Of a stretch of DNA of 64,000 nucleotides, positions 54,643-63,479 are shown one piece after another. The DNA comes from Streptomyces collinus Tu 365 (GTDB lineage: Bacteria; Actinomycetota; Actinomycetes; Streptomycetales; Streptomycetaceae): contig NC_021985.1 of assembly GCF_000444875.1 (NCBI RefSeq), forward strand, positions 186,001 to 250,000, in the 5' to 3' direction. Made by a program: the position numbers and the translations under genes. Position 1 is the first letter of the stretch. Every line of letters starts with the position of its first letter. A model generated the notes under the pieces. That model saw only the letters and a list, made by a program, of their open reading frames with translations. It was not told where the DNA came from and did no database searches.

Positions 54643-55799
54643 CCGCCGTACCCGACCTCACCGCCCGGCTCTCGGAAGTCTCCGAGGTGACCGAGGCACA
54701 CCTGGCCCGCGTGGACCGGGACGCCGCCTTCCCCGTGGAGGCCCTGGACGCCCTGCGTCGCACGGGCCTGCTCGGTCTGCTCGTCCCCGCCGACGAGGGC
54801 GGCCTCGGCGGTTCGCCCCGCGACCTGGTCGCGGCGGCGCAAGTGCTGGGGCGCACCGACATGTCCGTCTCCATGATCTTCGCGATGCACTGCCAGCAGA
54901 CCGCCGCCCTCACCCGGTACGCCGACGACCGTCTGCGCAAGGACCTGCTCCCCCGCGTCGCCGCCGGCGAGGTCTACCTCGCCTCGGTCACCACCGAGAC
55001 CGGCACAGGCGGTCACCTCCTGAGCGCCGACGCCAAGCTGGACCGGGACGACGACGTCCTGACCCTCGACCGGTTCGCGCCGATCGTCACCGGCGGGGCC
55101 CACGCCGACGGCTTCCTCGTCACCATGGGCGCCCCCGGCGACACCACCGCGCACGAGGTCTCCCTCGTCTACGCCGACCGCGCCCAGCTCACCATCGAGG
55201 GCTCGGGTGACTGGCAACCGATGGGCATGCGGGCCAGTCACAGCGTGCCGCTGCACCTGACGGGCAGCGTTCCCGGCCACCACGTGATCGGCGGCCACGG
55301 CCGATTCCACGACATCGCCCTCCAGGTCTTCGGCCCCCTCGCCCACCTCGGCTGGTCGGCGGCCTGGCTCGGCACCGCGGCCGGCGCGCTCTCACGCGTT
55401 CTGCGCCTGCTCCGCAGCCCCGCGGGCCGGGGACGCTTCGACCTCTCCTCCGAGCTGCTGCTGAGCCGGCTCGCCCGCGCCCGCCGGCGGCTCGACGCCG
55501 TCCACGCCCTTCTGCACCGGGCCCTGGCGGACGTCGAGAGCGGCGGGGACCTCTCCCGGCCCCCACGCCAGCTCCTCCTCAACTCCCTGAAGGTCACCGC
55601 CTCCGAGGAGTGCCTGGCCGCCGTCGACGACCTGGTGGAGGCCGTCGGACTGCGCCACGGCTACCTCAAGGACTCACCCACCCGCCTCGAACTGGCCCTG
55701 CGGGACCTCAGGTCGGCCTCGCTGAACTACCACAACGACCGGTTGAACCTGGCCGACGGCCGACTGGCGCTGCGCGACCTCGGAGTGACCTTTGCCTGA
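54639..55799 (+). CDS. acyl-CoA-dehydrogenase-like flavoprotein 1
   Basis: This 386-residue FAD enzyme of the acyl-CoA dehydrogenase family probably oxidises an acyl or aminoacyl group on the carrier protein. Recognisable stretches are LGLLVPADEGGLGGSPRDLV, MSVSMIFAMHCQQTAALTRY and LASVTTETGTGGHLLSADA (flavin-binding loop), then GWSAAWLGTAAGALSRVLRLL. I could not place the usual catalytic Glu. The GTG start overlaps the carrier stop. Its partner follows with an eight-base overlap. Confidence 0.82.
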   Translation: MTAVPDLTARLSEVSEVTEAHLARVDRDAAFPVEALDALRRTGLLGLLVPADEGGLGGSPRDLVAAAQVLGRTDMSVSMIFAMHCQQTAALTRYADDRLRKDLLPRVAAGEVYLASVTTETGTGGHLLSADAKLDRDDDVLTLDRFAPIVTGGAHADGFLVTMGAPGDTTAHEVSLVYADRAQLTIEGSGDWQPMGMRASHSVPLHLTGSVPGHHVIGGHGRFHDIALQVFGPLAHLGWSAAWLGTAAGALSRVLRLLRSPAGRGRFDLSSELLLSRLARARRRLDAVHALLHRALADVESGGDLSRPPRQLLLNSLKVTASEECLAAVDDLVEAVGLRHGYLKDSPTRLELALRDLRSASLNYHNDRLNLADGRLALRDLGVTFA

Positions 55800-57021
55800 C
55801 GTACGGCCATCCCATACCCCCGGATCCACCCGCGCCTGCGCCCACCCGAGCCCGCACAGCGGCACACGAGGCGACTCGGCGCCGACGCCTCCCGCCGCGT
55901 CACCCGACCTCGACGCGCTGCCCGCGAACGCCGACGGCGCCGAGGTCTGGGCGGCCCTCGGCGCGGCCGGGCTGCTGACCAGCGCCTACCGGGGCGGCGA
56001 CGTCCGTGCCGGTGTGGACCCCCATGGCCTGGCCGGCCTCCTCGCCGCCGCCGACGCCCGCTGGTCCATTCCGGCCACCCTCTCGGCCAGCGTCCAGCTC
56101 GCCACCGCGCTGCCCGTCCTGGCCACCGGCACCGGGCCGGTCGTCGAACGGACCTTGCGCCGAACCCTGACCGGGCGGGCCACCCTTGCCCTCGCCTCCA
56201 CCGACACCACCGCAGGCACCGACCTCACCGCCCTGCGCACCGAAGCCGTCCTGGACGACGACTCGGTCCGCGTCACCGGCCGCAAGGAGTGGATCGCCAA
56301 CACGACCACGGCCGAGGCCTTCCTGGTCCTCGCCCGGCACCGGCCAGGCCGCCACTTCACCAGCTTCTCCTGGGTCCTCGTCCCCGCCGGCGCCCCCGGC
56401 GTGACGGTCCGGCCCGCGCCCTCCGCCCTCTACGCGTCCTCCGGCGCCGGCCATGTCACCTTCGACGCCGTACGGCTGGGCCGGGACCATCTCGTCGGCC
56501 GGGTCGGCATGGGGCTGCCGCTCTTCGCCCGGCACATCGCCGTCGAACGCCTGGCGGGCGCCCTGTGGGGCGTGGCCCTCTGCCGCCGCGTCCTCGCCAC
56601 GACGCGCAGCCGCCTCGCCGACCGCGCCCACGGCGACGCGACCTTGTGGGACCTCCCGCACATCCGTCAGCGCTTCGCCGCCTGTCTCGTGCGGGTCCAG
56701 GAACTCAGGGCCCTGGCCGACCGGTTCGGCCCCAGGGTCGCCCTGCGTCACGATTCCCGGGCCGCGGCCACGCTCAAGGCCGCGGCCGGCACCACCGTTC
56801 CGTACGTGCTGGGCGAGTGCGCCCAGCTGTGGGGCGCCGCAGGGTTCGCCGACGGCGGCATCCAGGAGATCCGCGCCCAGGCCGCCCTCTTCGGCATCGG
56901 CGGCGGCGCCACCGAGGTCGTCCTGGACACCGTCGCCGAAGGCGCCGACCAGATCCTGGCGGAGCTGGCCCATCCCGGCCCACTCCCGGTGGGGCCGGCC
57001 GGTCGCGGCACGCCCTCGTGA
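55792..57021 (+). CDS. acyl-CoA-dehydrogenase-like flavoprotein 2, TTG start
   Basis: This 409-residue, more divergent member of the same family has a Pro-rich first ~45 residues, then ALGAAGLLTSAYRGGDVRAG, the flavin-loop region LALASTDTTAGTDLTAL and TGRKEWIANTTTAEAFLVLAR, and WGAAGFADGGIQEIRAQAALFGIGGG near the end. It may form a heteromer with flavoprotein 1, as paired ACAD genes often do, or carry out a second oxidation. The TTG at 55792 follows GGAGTGACCT. The stop overlaps the transferase start (GTGA). Confidence 0.82.
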   Translation: MPDVRPSHTPGSTRACAHPSPHSGTRGDSAPTPPAASPDLDALPANADGAEVWAALGAAGLLTSAYRGGDVRAGVDPHGLAGLLAAADARWSIPATLSASVQLATALPVLATGTGPVVERTLRRTLTGRATLALASTDTTAGTDLTALRTEAVLDDDSVRVTGRKEWIANTTTAEAFLVLARHRPGRHFTSFSWVLVPAGAPGVTVRPAPSALYASSGAGHVTFDAVRLGRDHLVGRVGMGLPLFARHIAVERLAGALWGVALCRRVLATTRSRLADRAHGDATLWDLPHIRQRFAACLVRVQELRALADRFGPRVALRHDSRAAATLKAAAGTTVPYVLGECAQLWGAAGFADGGIQEIRAQAALFGIGGGATEVVLDTVAEGADQILAELAHPGPLPVGPAGRGTPS

Positions 57022-57635
57022 ACGCGGCGATCCAGGTCGAAGACGGCGTGTGGGTGCTGACCAGGGCCGCCGCGGAGGTGCCGCCCAGCGCTCACCGGGA
57101 CGACCTTCGCCGCGCCGCAGGTCTGCCGCGGTGGCGGGCCGGCCGCTTCCTCCGCGGCCGAGGGCTGCTCCGCGAGCTCCTCGGCACCACTGTCCCGCGT
57201 CTGGCCGGAGCCGATGTCGTCCTCGACGAGCGGGGAAAACCCTGGTTGGCGGGTTTTCCCCGGGCGGGCGTGAGCATCTCGCACAGCGAGGGGCGACTGG
57301 CCTGCGCCTTCGCCGCCGGCCGCGCCATCGGGGTCGACGTCCAGCGTCCCGCCGACTCCCTCGGGGCCGGTCTTGCCCACCGTCTGCTGCGCTCCCATGC
57401 CCCCGCGGTCCTGGTTCTGCCACCCGCCGAGGCCGCCGAGACGGTGGCGTGGGTGTGGACCGCACAGGAGGCGTGCGTCAAGGCCGCGGGATCCGGTCTC
57501 GCGGGCCGGCCGTGGGCCATCGACGTGGCGCCCGGCGCCTCCCGCGGACGCTGGGGGCCCTATCGCTGGATCTCTCTGCGTGAGTACTCCCACACGCCGC
57601 TGAGCTGTGCCTTCGAGGCCTGCCGGGAGGAGTGA
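57018..57635 (+). CDS. 4'-phosphopantetheinyl transferase
   Basis: This 205-residue Sfp-type transferase would attach the phosphopantetheine arm to the two carrier domains. Motifs in order are WLAGFPRAGVSISHSEGRLA, IGVDVQRPADS with the Mg-binding acids, and WVWTAQEACVKAAGSGLAGRP, the W..xEAxxKAxG signature with Gln where Lys is common. The start is GTG, overlapping the previous stop (GTGA). A dedicated transferase supports a carrier-based pathway. Confidence 0.9.
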   Translation: MNAAIQVEDGVWVLTRAAAEVPPSAHRDDLRRAAGLPRWRAGRFLRGRGLLRELLGTTVPRLAGADVVLDERGKPWLAGFPRAGVSISHSEGRLACAFAAGRAIGVDVQRPADSLGAGLAHRLLRSHAPAVLVLPPAEAAETVAWVWTAQEACVKAAGSGLAGRPWAIDVAPGASRGRWGPYRWISLREYSHTPLSCAFEACREE

Positions 57636-57726
57636 ACGGTGTCGCGCGCACCCCTGCGGCGCACACACCCAGCCCACCCGCGAACGTGCCCCCTTCCACA
57701 CCACTTGCGAAAGGCGACAGCCGCAC

Positions 57727-59307
57727 GTGACACACGAGCACCTTCCCACCCTGCACCACTGGTTCGCGCGCACGGCCGCCGAGCACCCCTGCGCGCCCGC
57801 CCTGGAGATCGGTGACACCCGACTGTCATACGCCGGACTCGCGCACCTTTCCGAGCACCTGGCGGCGCGACTTCTCCGTCTGTGCGGCGGCGAGTCGCCG
57901 CGCAGGGTGGGACTGCTCACCGGCCGTACCGCCGTCGCCTACGCCGGTTACCTCGCCGTCCAGCGTCTCGGAGCCACCGTCGTCCCCCTCGGCCCCGCCT
58001 TCCCCGTCGCCAGGAACACCGTCGTCGCCACCGCCGCCACCCTCGACGCCATCCTCACGGACGGCACCTGCGACCACGCCGAACAGCTTCCCGCCCCCCT
58101 GCTGACCGTCACCGGCGACACCCTTGCCGACCTGACGACCAGTCCGCCCCCTCCCCTGCCGGCCTGCACCGCCGCCCCTGACGACGTCGCCTATCTGCTC
58201 TTCACCTCGGGCTCCACCGGTACTCCCAAGGGCGTGCCCGTCCGGCACCGCAACATCTGCGCCTATTTGGCCCACGCCGTGCCGCACCACGACACCGGTC
58301 CCGGCGACCGCGTCTCGCAGACCTTCGACCTGACCTTCGACCCCTCCGTGCTCGACCTGTACACGGCCTGGGGAACCGGCGCCACGCTGGTCGCGGCGAA
58401 CCGTGGGGACCTGCTGCGCCCGGTGAGGTTCGCCACCGGCCGCGCCCTGACCCACTGGAACTCCGTACCGTCGGTGATCTCGCTCGCCGAACGTCTGCGT
58501 GCGCTCAAACCCGGCTCCCTCCCCACCCTGCGCCACTCCGTGTTCTGCGGCGAGCCCCTGACACTGCGTCAGGCCCGGGCATGGGCGGCGGCAGCCTCGC
58601 ACAGTACGGTCGAGAACGCCTACGGCCCCACCGAACTGACCGTCACGTGCACCACCTACCGGCTACCGGCCGACCCCGCCGACTGGCCCTCAACCGCCAA
58701 CGGCACGGTGCCCGTCGGCTCTCTGCACCCAGGCCTGGAAGGACGCCTTCTCGACGGCGAACTCTGCGTCCGGGGCCCGCAGCGCTTCCCCGGCTATCTG
58801 GACCCGGCCGACGACGCGGGCCGCTTCCTCGCCGCCGACGGCACCGCGCACGACTCGTCCACCGAGCTGACGGACGCCCACTGGTACCGCACCGGCGACC
58901 GGGTGGCCCCGCTCACCGGGCCCACCCCGCCCGATGGACCGCTCGTCCCCGGTACCCTCCTGGTCCATGTCGGGCGCCTCGACCACCAGGTCCAGGTGCA
59001 CGGCTACCGCGTCGAACTCAGCGAGGTCGAGGAGGCGTTGCGCTCCCTTCCCGGAGTACGGGACGCGGTGGTCCTCGCCCTGCCCACCCCGGACGGCAGT
59101 GTCGAACTCACCGCAGCCTGCACAGGCCGGGTCGAGGAGGAGCCCCGCGACGCGCTGCGTCGTCGGCTTCCGCCCTACATGGTCCCGGCCCGCGTGGTTC
59201 CGGTCCCAGCGCTGCCGCTCAACGGAAACGGCAAGGTGGACCGGCGTGCGGTGGCGGAGCTGGTCGGTCACGGGGATCGACGATCGGAGACGAGAGTCTC
59301 GCCCTGA
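57727..59307 (+). CDS. second free-standing adenylation enzyme
   Basis: This 526-residue AMP-forming enzyme shows VAYLLFTSGSTGTPKGVPV (P-loop), QTFDLTFDPSVLDLYTAW, ENAYGPTELTVTCTTY, ELCVRGPQRFPGYLDP, YRTGDRVAPLTG, VQVHGYRVELSEVE and the C-terminal NGNGKVDRRAV. The plan is that of NRPS/D-alanine-type amino-acid activating enzymes, without a carrier domain. The start is GTG with AAAGG twelve bases away. It closes the plus-strand arm. With two adenylation enzymes and two carriers, each enzyme may serve its own carrier; pairing cannot be read from sequence. Confidence 0.9.
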   Translation: MTHEHLPTLHHWFARTAAEHPCAPALEIGDTRLSYAGLAHLSEHLAARLLRLCGGESPRRVGLLTGRTAVAYAGYLAVQRLGATVVPLGPAFPVARNTVVATAATLDAILTDGTCDHAEQLPAPLLTVTGDTLADLTTSPPPPLPACTAAPDDVAYLLFTSGSTGTPKGVPVRHRNICAYLAHAVPHHDTGPGDRVSQTFDLTFDPSVLDLYTAWGTGATLVAANRGDLLRPVRFATGRALTHWNSVPSVISLAERLRALKPGSLPTLRHSVFCGEPLTLRQARAWAAAASHSTVENAYGPTELTVTCTTYRLPADPADWPSTANGTVPVGSLHPGLEGRLLDGELCVRGPQRFPGYLDPADDAGRFLAADGTAHDSSTELTDAHWYRTGDRVAPLTGPTPPDGPLVPGTLLVHVGRLDHQVQVHGYRVELSEVEEALRSLPGVRDAVVLALPTPDGSVELTAACTGRVEEEPRDALRRRLPPYMVPARVVPVPALPLNGNGKVDRRAVAELVGHGDRRSETRVSP

Positions 59308-59387
59308 GCCTCCCGGGCTGCTGCCGGCTTGATGTGTCCCACGAAATCCGAGGATGCCGGCATCACCGTCCCGGCGTGGTCCCTGAC

Positions 59388-59770
59388 TTATCTCCGAATG
59401 GAGATGGCCGGGTCGGTCGCCGTCCGCGATCGTATGGTGCTGCCGAGGGCGGCCTTGACCCCGGATTCCTCCCATGCGTTGCAGTCGGCGCGGTCACCGG
59501 GCAGCGGCGGGCCGACCACGACGACCAGACGGCTGTCGGCGTCGATCGCGGGTGGGCACCAGGGTGCCGTCCACGGTGAGCACGGCGTCCTCGCGGAACC
59601 GCTTGCGCGGCCGGAGCGCGAGCAGGGGACCGAGATGCCCGATGATGCGGTCGGCCGCAGACTTCGTCCAGCGGGACATGGGAGGCGGCCGGCAGACGGC
59701 CGGGCCGGGGATCCCCTCGGACCCGACTCCTTGAGGACGGTACTGGCGCAGTCGTACATCAACTTCCTAC
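59388..59770 (-). mobile_element. IS transposase remnant (IS5-like DDE type)
   Basis: The minus strand reads MSRWTKSAADRIIGHLGPLL, then FREDAVLTVDGTLVPTRDR, then in the next frame DADSRLVVVVGPPLPGDRAD and AWEESGVKAALG, ending at 59388. This is the N-proximal catalytic text of a Streptomyces IS5-type transposase with the first DDE Asp in VDGT. An internal piece is missing, along with the whole 3' part, and a frame change is present. It marks the right border of the amide cluster. 59771-60029 contains nothing else I can support. Confidence 0.7.
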
Positions 59771-60029
59771 AGGACGACATGGACGGTGCGGCGCCGGCGA
59801 TCGGATCGGTCACGGGTGTGCGACCCGACATCGCATCCAGCTGATCGATCAGGCGATGAGGTACGAACTGGCTGAGCCCACACTTCGCGCGGCCGGGGCC
59901 GCCCGTCCCTGCGGGGCCCGACGTACGCAGCCCGAGGACAGCCGAAGCCTCAGTCAGTGGGCGGGGCAGACGCCCGAGCGGTGCCAGGTCCCAGTCTCGA
60001 TGTCGGTGGGGGATGTCATCCTCGGCTCC

Positions 60030-61244
60030 ATGGATCACTCTGCGCGGATCACCGCGTTCACAGGTCTCGTCGGACCGCCGCCCGGCCCGGCGCCCGCCGT
60101 CGACTGGGCGGCGGTCGAGGGCTGGCTCGGCACCCCGCTGCCGGGTGACTACAAGGCGCTCGTGTCGGCGTACGGTGCGGCCGAGATAGGCGGCGCGGGT
60201 GCGGCGATCCGGCTGCACCCCCCGTGCGTCAGCACCGACGGCCGCTTCGAGTACGCGGCATGGATCGCCGAGACGCACCGGCACTCGGCGATCCGGCCCG
60301 GCATGTTCACCAGGCGTCGGCGCCCCTTCCTGCCCGAGGAGGGCGGCCTGCTCGCCTTCGCCACGACGAGGAGCGGCGACCACCTCTTCTGGAACACGGG
60401 CGCGTCGGACGACCCCGACGCGTGGCCGGTCACGCTCATGACGACGAATGTGGCAGTCGGGGTGAGCGAGCCCTGGGTGGACTACGAAGTCCCGTTCCTG
60501 GAGCTCCTGTTCACGCTGCTGCGCACCGGCGTGCCGCACCCGGGCGAGCCCGGCGGGCTGCTGGGCCCGCTGTCCTCACAGATACGGGTCTGGCCGCCGC
60601 TGGCCGGGGCCGCACCCTGGTCGCCACCGCCTGCGGGCACCGCCGTGGACGCGCGGCAGCACGCGGCGCTCACCGAGGGCTCGGGCCTCGACGCCGTCAT
60701 GACGCTGGTTCCACCGCCCCTGGAGCCGTACCTGGGCGAGGGCACATGGCAGCAGGTCTTCGAGCGGCTCGGCACCCGGCTGCCGCCGGACTTCGTGGCG
60801 CTCGCGGAGCGGTACGGGGCGGGCAACTGGAGCTGGTGGCTGGACATGAGCGCCCCGCTGTCCCTGAACCGGCCGCGGGAGCAGGGGCTCGCGGCCACCG
60901 TCGAGGGCATGCTTGACGGATACCGCCAACTGCGCGCCGCCCATCCCCAGTACTACCCGATGCCCGCGTGGCCCGAGCCCGGCGGCTTCCTGCCGTTCGC
61001 GTCGACGATCGACGGGGACCAGATCGGCTGGTGCGCGGACGGCCCGCCCGAGACATGGCGCGTAGCCGTCAACCCACGCCACTCCGACCAAGGACCGCCC
61101 CTGTCAGGCGACTTCACGGCAACCCTGCTCACGTGGTTGCGCGGCGGCCCCGCCGAATCCGGCTTCCCCGGTCTGACCGGCCGGGACCTGCATCCGCTGG
61201 ACGTCATGTTCTTCGAACCGTTCGGGCCGGGCGCGCCGTGGTGA
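60030..61244 (+). CDS. tandem SMI1/KNR4 (SUKH)-like protein
   Basis: This 404-residue protein holds two related SUKH units. The first (VDWAAVEGWLGTPLPGDYKALVSAYG ... GGLLAFATTRSGDHLFW) lies at about 15-180 and the second (WQQVFERLGTRLPPDFVALAERYG ... GGFLPFASTIDGDQIGW) at about 230-395. The SUKH fold is common among immunity proteins against polymorphic toxins. The start is taken at MDHSARITAF, matching the usual beginning of such proteins; an ATG at 60000 is also in frame, and neither has a clear ribosome site. No toxin gene is adjacent. It lies between two transposase remnants and may be an orphan immunity gene. Confidence 0.82.
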   Translation: MDHSARITAFTGLVGPPPGPAPAVDWAAVEGWLGTPLPGDYKALVSAYGAAEIGGAGAAIRLHPPCVSTDGRFEYAAWIAETHRHSAIRPGMFTRRRRPFLPEEGGLLAFATTRSGDHLFWNTGASDDPDAWPVTLMTTNVAVGVSEPWVDYEVPFLELLFTLLRTGVPHPGEPGGLLGPLSSQIRVWPPLAGAAPWSPPPAGTAVDARQHAALTEGSGLDAVMTLVPPPLEPYLGEGTWQQVFERLGTRLPPDFVALAERYGAGNWSWWLDMSAPLSLNRPREQGLAATVEGMLDGYRQLRAAHPQYYPMPAWPEPGGFLPFASTIDGDQIGWCADGPPETWRVAVNPRHSDQGPPLSGDFTATLLTWLRGGPAESGFPGLTGRDLHPLDVMFFEPFGPGAPW

Positions 61245-61284
61245 AGGCCCCAAGGCGACGGGCTGGGGCCTCAACACCGTCGCG

Positions 61285-61456
61285 TCAGGGCCATGAGCGG
61301 CTGTTGAGGCCGTGGGCGAAGAACACGAGTGTGGTGCGGACGGTGTACTTCTGGGCCTTGTGGGGGCGTTGTCCCGCGTTCGGGCCGTACTTGCCGGTGG
61401 GGTTCTTTCGGGTGCGGGCCTTCACCTCCCGCTCGATCCTGCCGTCACTGTTCCGT
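61285..61456 (-). mobile_element. transposase C-terminal remnant
   Basis: The minus strand encodes RIEREVKARTRKNPTGKYGP and QRPHKAQKYTVRTTLVFFAHG, then LNSRSWP and a stop at 61285. This is the basic C-terminal tail of a Streptomyces transposase as I remember it. In frame it is closed by a stop only about 55 codons upstream, so only the tail is left. It could come from another element than the remnant at 59388. The rest of 61245-61588 shows only the promoter region of the next gene. Confidence 0.55.
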
Positions 61457-61588
61457 CACAAGTAGTCGCCGCATGGAACCGTGCCGCTCTCTCGCCCTAT
61501 CTGCACTCACGCACCACGACCACGCGTACCGCGGGGCAACAACCCACGACCCAAACCCGCGGACGATACGAATCAGGGGGACGACAGC

Positions 61589-62158
61589 ATGCGTCACAGC
61601 AACGGCATTCGCAGGGCGGCTCTGGCGACGACGGCGGTTACGGCCGTCACGGCGGCAGTGACCGGCATCCTGCCCGGCACCGCCATGGCGGCGAGCACCA
61701 CCACCTCCACCCCGCCGCCCGCCTGCCCGGCCCCCGCCCTCCAGGTCAGCGCCTGGCAGGCCGTCCACCGGCCCGTCGGAACCGGCACCGGGGCGGCGGT
61801 CGTGCAGTTCACCAACGTCTCCCGGAGGACGTGCGTCCTGAAGGGCCATCCGACGGTCGCGGGCGCCGGCAACGGCTCCCCCGCCCACAACACCCCACTC
61901 AAGGTCACCCCCACCGGCAGGGCGGCCACGGTGACGGTCCGGCCGCACGGCAAGGCGTGGGTGAAGCTGACCTTCGTCCAGGTCCAAGGGGAGGCCGACG
62001 GCTACTGCGTGTCGGGACAGGACCCGGTGACGTATCCCACGATGGTCATCGGGCTGCCGCACTCCGGGAAGCACCAAGTCGCCCTGAAGGACGGAGTCTG
62101 GGCCGAGTGCGACAACAAGGTGACCGTCACCCCGGTCTCGGCGGTCAAGCCATCCTGA
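61589..62158 (+). CDS. secreted DUF4232-like protein
   Basis: The ATG at 61589 has AGGGGGACGACAGC upstream. The first ~35 of 189 residues form a Sec signal peptide (RRAALATTAVTAVTAAVTGILPGTAMAAS). The mature part fits the actinobacterial DUF4232 domain: ALQVSAWQAVHRPVGTGTGAAVVQFTN, RRTCVLKGHPTVAG, and KAWVKLTFVQVQGEADGYCV, with four Cys likely paired. Function of the family is unknown. A strong double hairpin follows the gene. Confidence 0.82.
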   Translation: MRHSNGIRRAALATTAVTAVTAAVTGILPGTAMAASTTTSTPPPACPAPALQVSAWQAVHRPVGTGTGAAVVQFTNVSRRTCVLKGHPTVAGAGNGSPAHNTPLKVTPTGRAATVTVRPHGKAWVKLTFVQVQGEADGYCVSGQDPVTYPTMVIGLPHSGKHQVALKDGVWAECDNKVTVTPVSAVKPS

Positions 62159-62224
62159 CCACCGCCTCCACAAAACGAGCAGCCTGCACGACGAGCGCCA
62201 GGCTCTGACCCGCGCATTTACGAG

Positions 62225-62286
62225 GACCTGCACATAAGTGCAGGTCGGCGACTCAGCGCACTTTCGGGTGCGCTGAGTCGCTGACC
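62225..62286. terminator. two overlapping hairpins, probable terminator
   Basis: Hairpin one: GACCTGCAC-ATAA-GTGCAGGTC (62225-62246, 9 bp perfect). Hairpin two: GCGACTCAGCGCAC-TTTCGG-GTGCGCTGAGTCGC (62248-62281, 14 bp perfect). Hairpin two can be extended to 19 pairs (62243-62286) by GGTC/GACC and a G-T pair, but this takes bases from the 3' arm of hairpin one, so the extended form and hairpin one exclude each other. It lies 66 bases after the DUF4232-like stop and just before the next gene. Confidence 0.75.
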
Positions 62287-62304
62287 TACGGTGATCAAAC
62301 TCCG

Positions 62305-62827
62305 ATGGACGACGTCCGGCACTTCGTGGCGGTGCTTGCCGCTCGGGTCCACGACGCGCACACCACCCGCGTCTGGGTGCCGCCCGGGCACGGCAGCTGG
62401 GAGGCCTACTGCGACGTGGGCGACGTCGCGGAGCTGTTCACCCGCCGACTTGCCGCGCTCGCCGCAGCGGACCAGGCCCTGGATGAGGCCGCCGTGCGCG
62501 CTGGGGTCCGCCAGGCCGTCCGTGATCCCCACCTCGCCGCCCCCGGCCGCCGCCCCGTCGACGGCCCCGACCGTCGCCGCGCTGCGCCGCGTCGTCGACG
62601 AACTCGCCGCCAGCACCCACACGATCGGCGAGCTGATGCTCGGAGTCGCGCCGGTCTACCTCTCCGACGCCGATGCGGCCGACGCCGTCACCCTGCTCTG
62701 TGAGGCGATCGGTGAGCACCTCGAGCACGGCCTCGCCGCTACTCCGTCTCCGGCGGCCGCCGCGCCCTGCACGGCACCGTCCTCTGACCGGCGCCGCTCA
62801 AGGACACTCGGGCTGTGGTTCCGGTGA
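62305..62827 (+). pseudogene. frameshifted small gene of unknown function
   Basis: The ATG at 62305 opens a sensible protein (MDDVRHFVAVLAARVHDAHT, GSWEAYCDVGDVAELFTRRL, DEAAVRAGVRQAVRDPHLAA). Near 62540-62560, in a C-rich stretch, the good coding text passes to another frame: TVAALRRVVDELAASTHTIG, ELMLGVAPVYLSDADAADAV, LLCEAIGEHLEHGLAA. Both halves look like one ~170-residue helical protein. A one-base indel, in the genome or in the assembly, explains this best. I know of no family. Confidence 0.5.
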
Positions 62828-62921
62828 GGCGGTCCTGACGCCGTCGCCCACGTCGTCCCAGGCTCGTACTGGGCGGGGCGGAAGAACGGCGTCGACTGAC
62901 CGCCGTCGCGTGAGGGGTGGC

Positions 62922-63410
62922 TCAGGGCGGAGCGTCGGACAGGGTGCCGACCGTGTAGGTGTCGTAGAAGTCGAGGAGGTCCTCCTCGGCTTCCAGCCAC
63001 ACCTCCGGCGGCATCCGGCAGACCAGGGCGGTCAGCCGGGTCAGGGCGGTCAGACCCGGCAGCCGGTCGGCCTCCTCGGTCAGCAGAGGCTCGGTGCCGG
63101 GCCACTCGACGGTCAGGGCACGCAGGCAGTCGTGCCGGGCGCGGTCCTCGTCGAGGGCCGGACGGCCGTCCGTGACGTGCCAGAGGCCCGCCGTCGGCAC
63201 CGGCCGACACGCGGCGACGAGGTGCCGCCGCAGTGCCGGTTCCGCGTCCACCCACGAGGCGGGCAGGGCCAGGTCGGCGAGGGCCGCCGCGGCCTTCTCC
63301 TCCGCCTCGGCCAGCCGGTCCGGGGCGATGCCCAGCACGGTCAGCCCGTAGGGGGGCTCACCGTGCCAGTGCAGCAGGCCGAGCACCTGCGGACCATGGG
63401 TCACACGCAT
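62922..63410 (-). CDS. hypothetical soluble protein (162 aa)
   Basis: The start is MRVTHGPQVLGLLHWHGEPP with a GGGATGAGAT-like site upstream. The protein is acidic in its second half, with helices EAEEKAAAALADLALP and PPEVWLEAEEDLLDFYDTYTVG. There is no signal peptide or membrane helix, and I recognise no domain. It is divergent from the sigma-factor gene, 69 bases away, so the two may share a control region. Confidence 0.65.
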   Translation of the reverse strand: MRVTHGPQVLGLLHWHGEPPYGLTVLGIAPDRLAEAEEKAAAALADLALPASWVDAEPALRRHLVAACRPVPTAGLWHVTDGRPALDEDRARHDCLRALTVEWPGTEPLLTEEADRLPGLTALTRLTALVCRMPPEVWLEAEEDLLDFYDTYTVGTLSDAPP

Positions 63411-63479
63411 ATCTCATCCCATCCCTTCAGGTACTGCAGACCCGATGCAGCACTCGGCATCTCACCCTAGGATCGGCGC

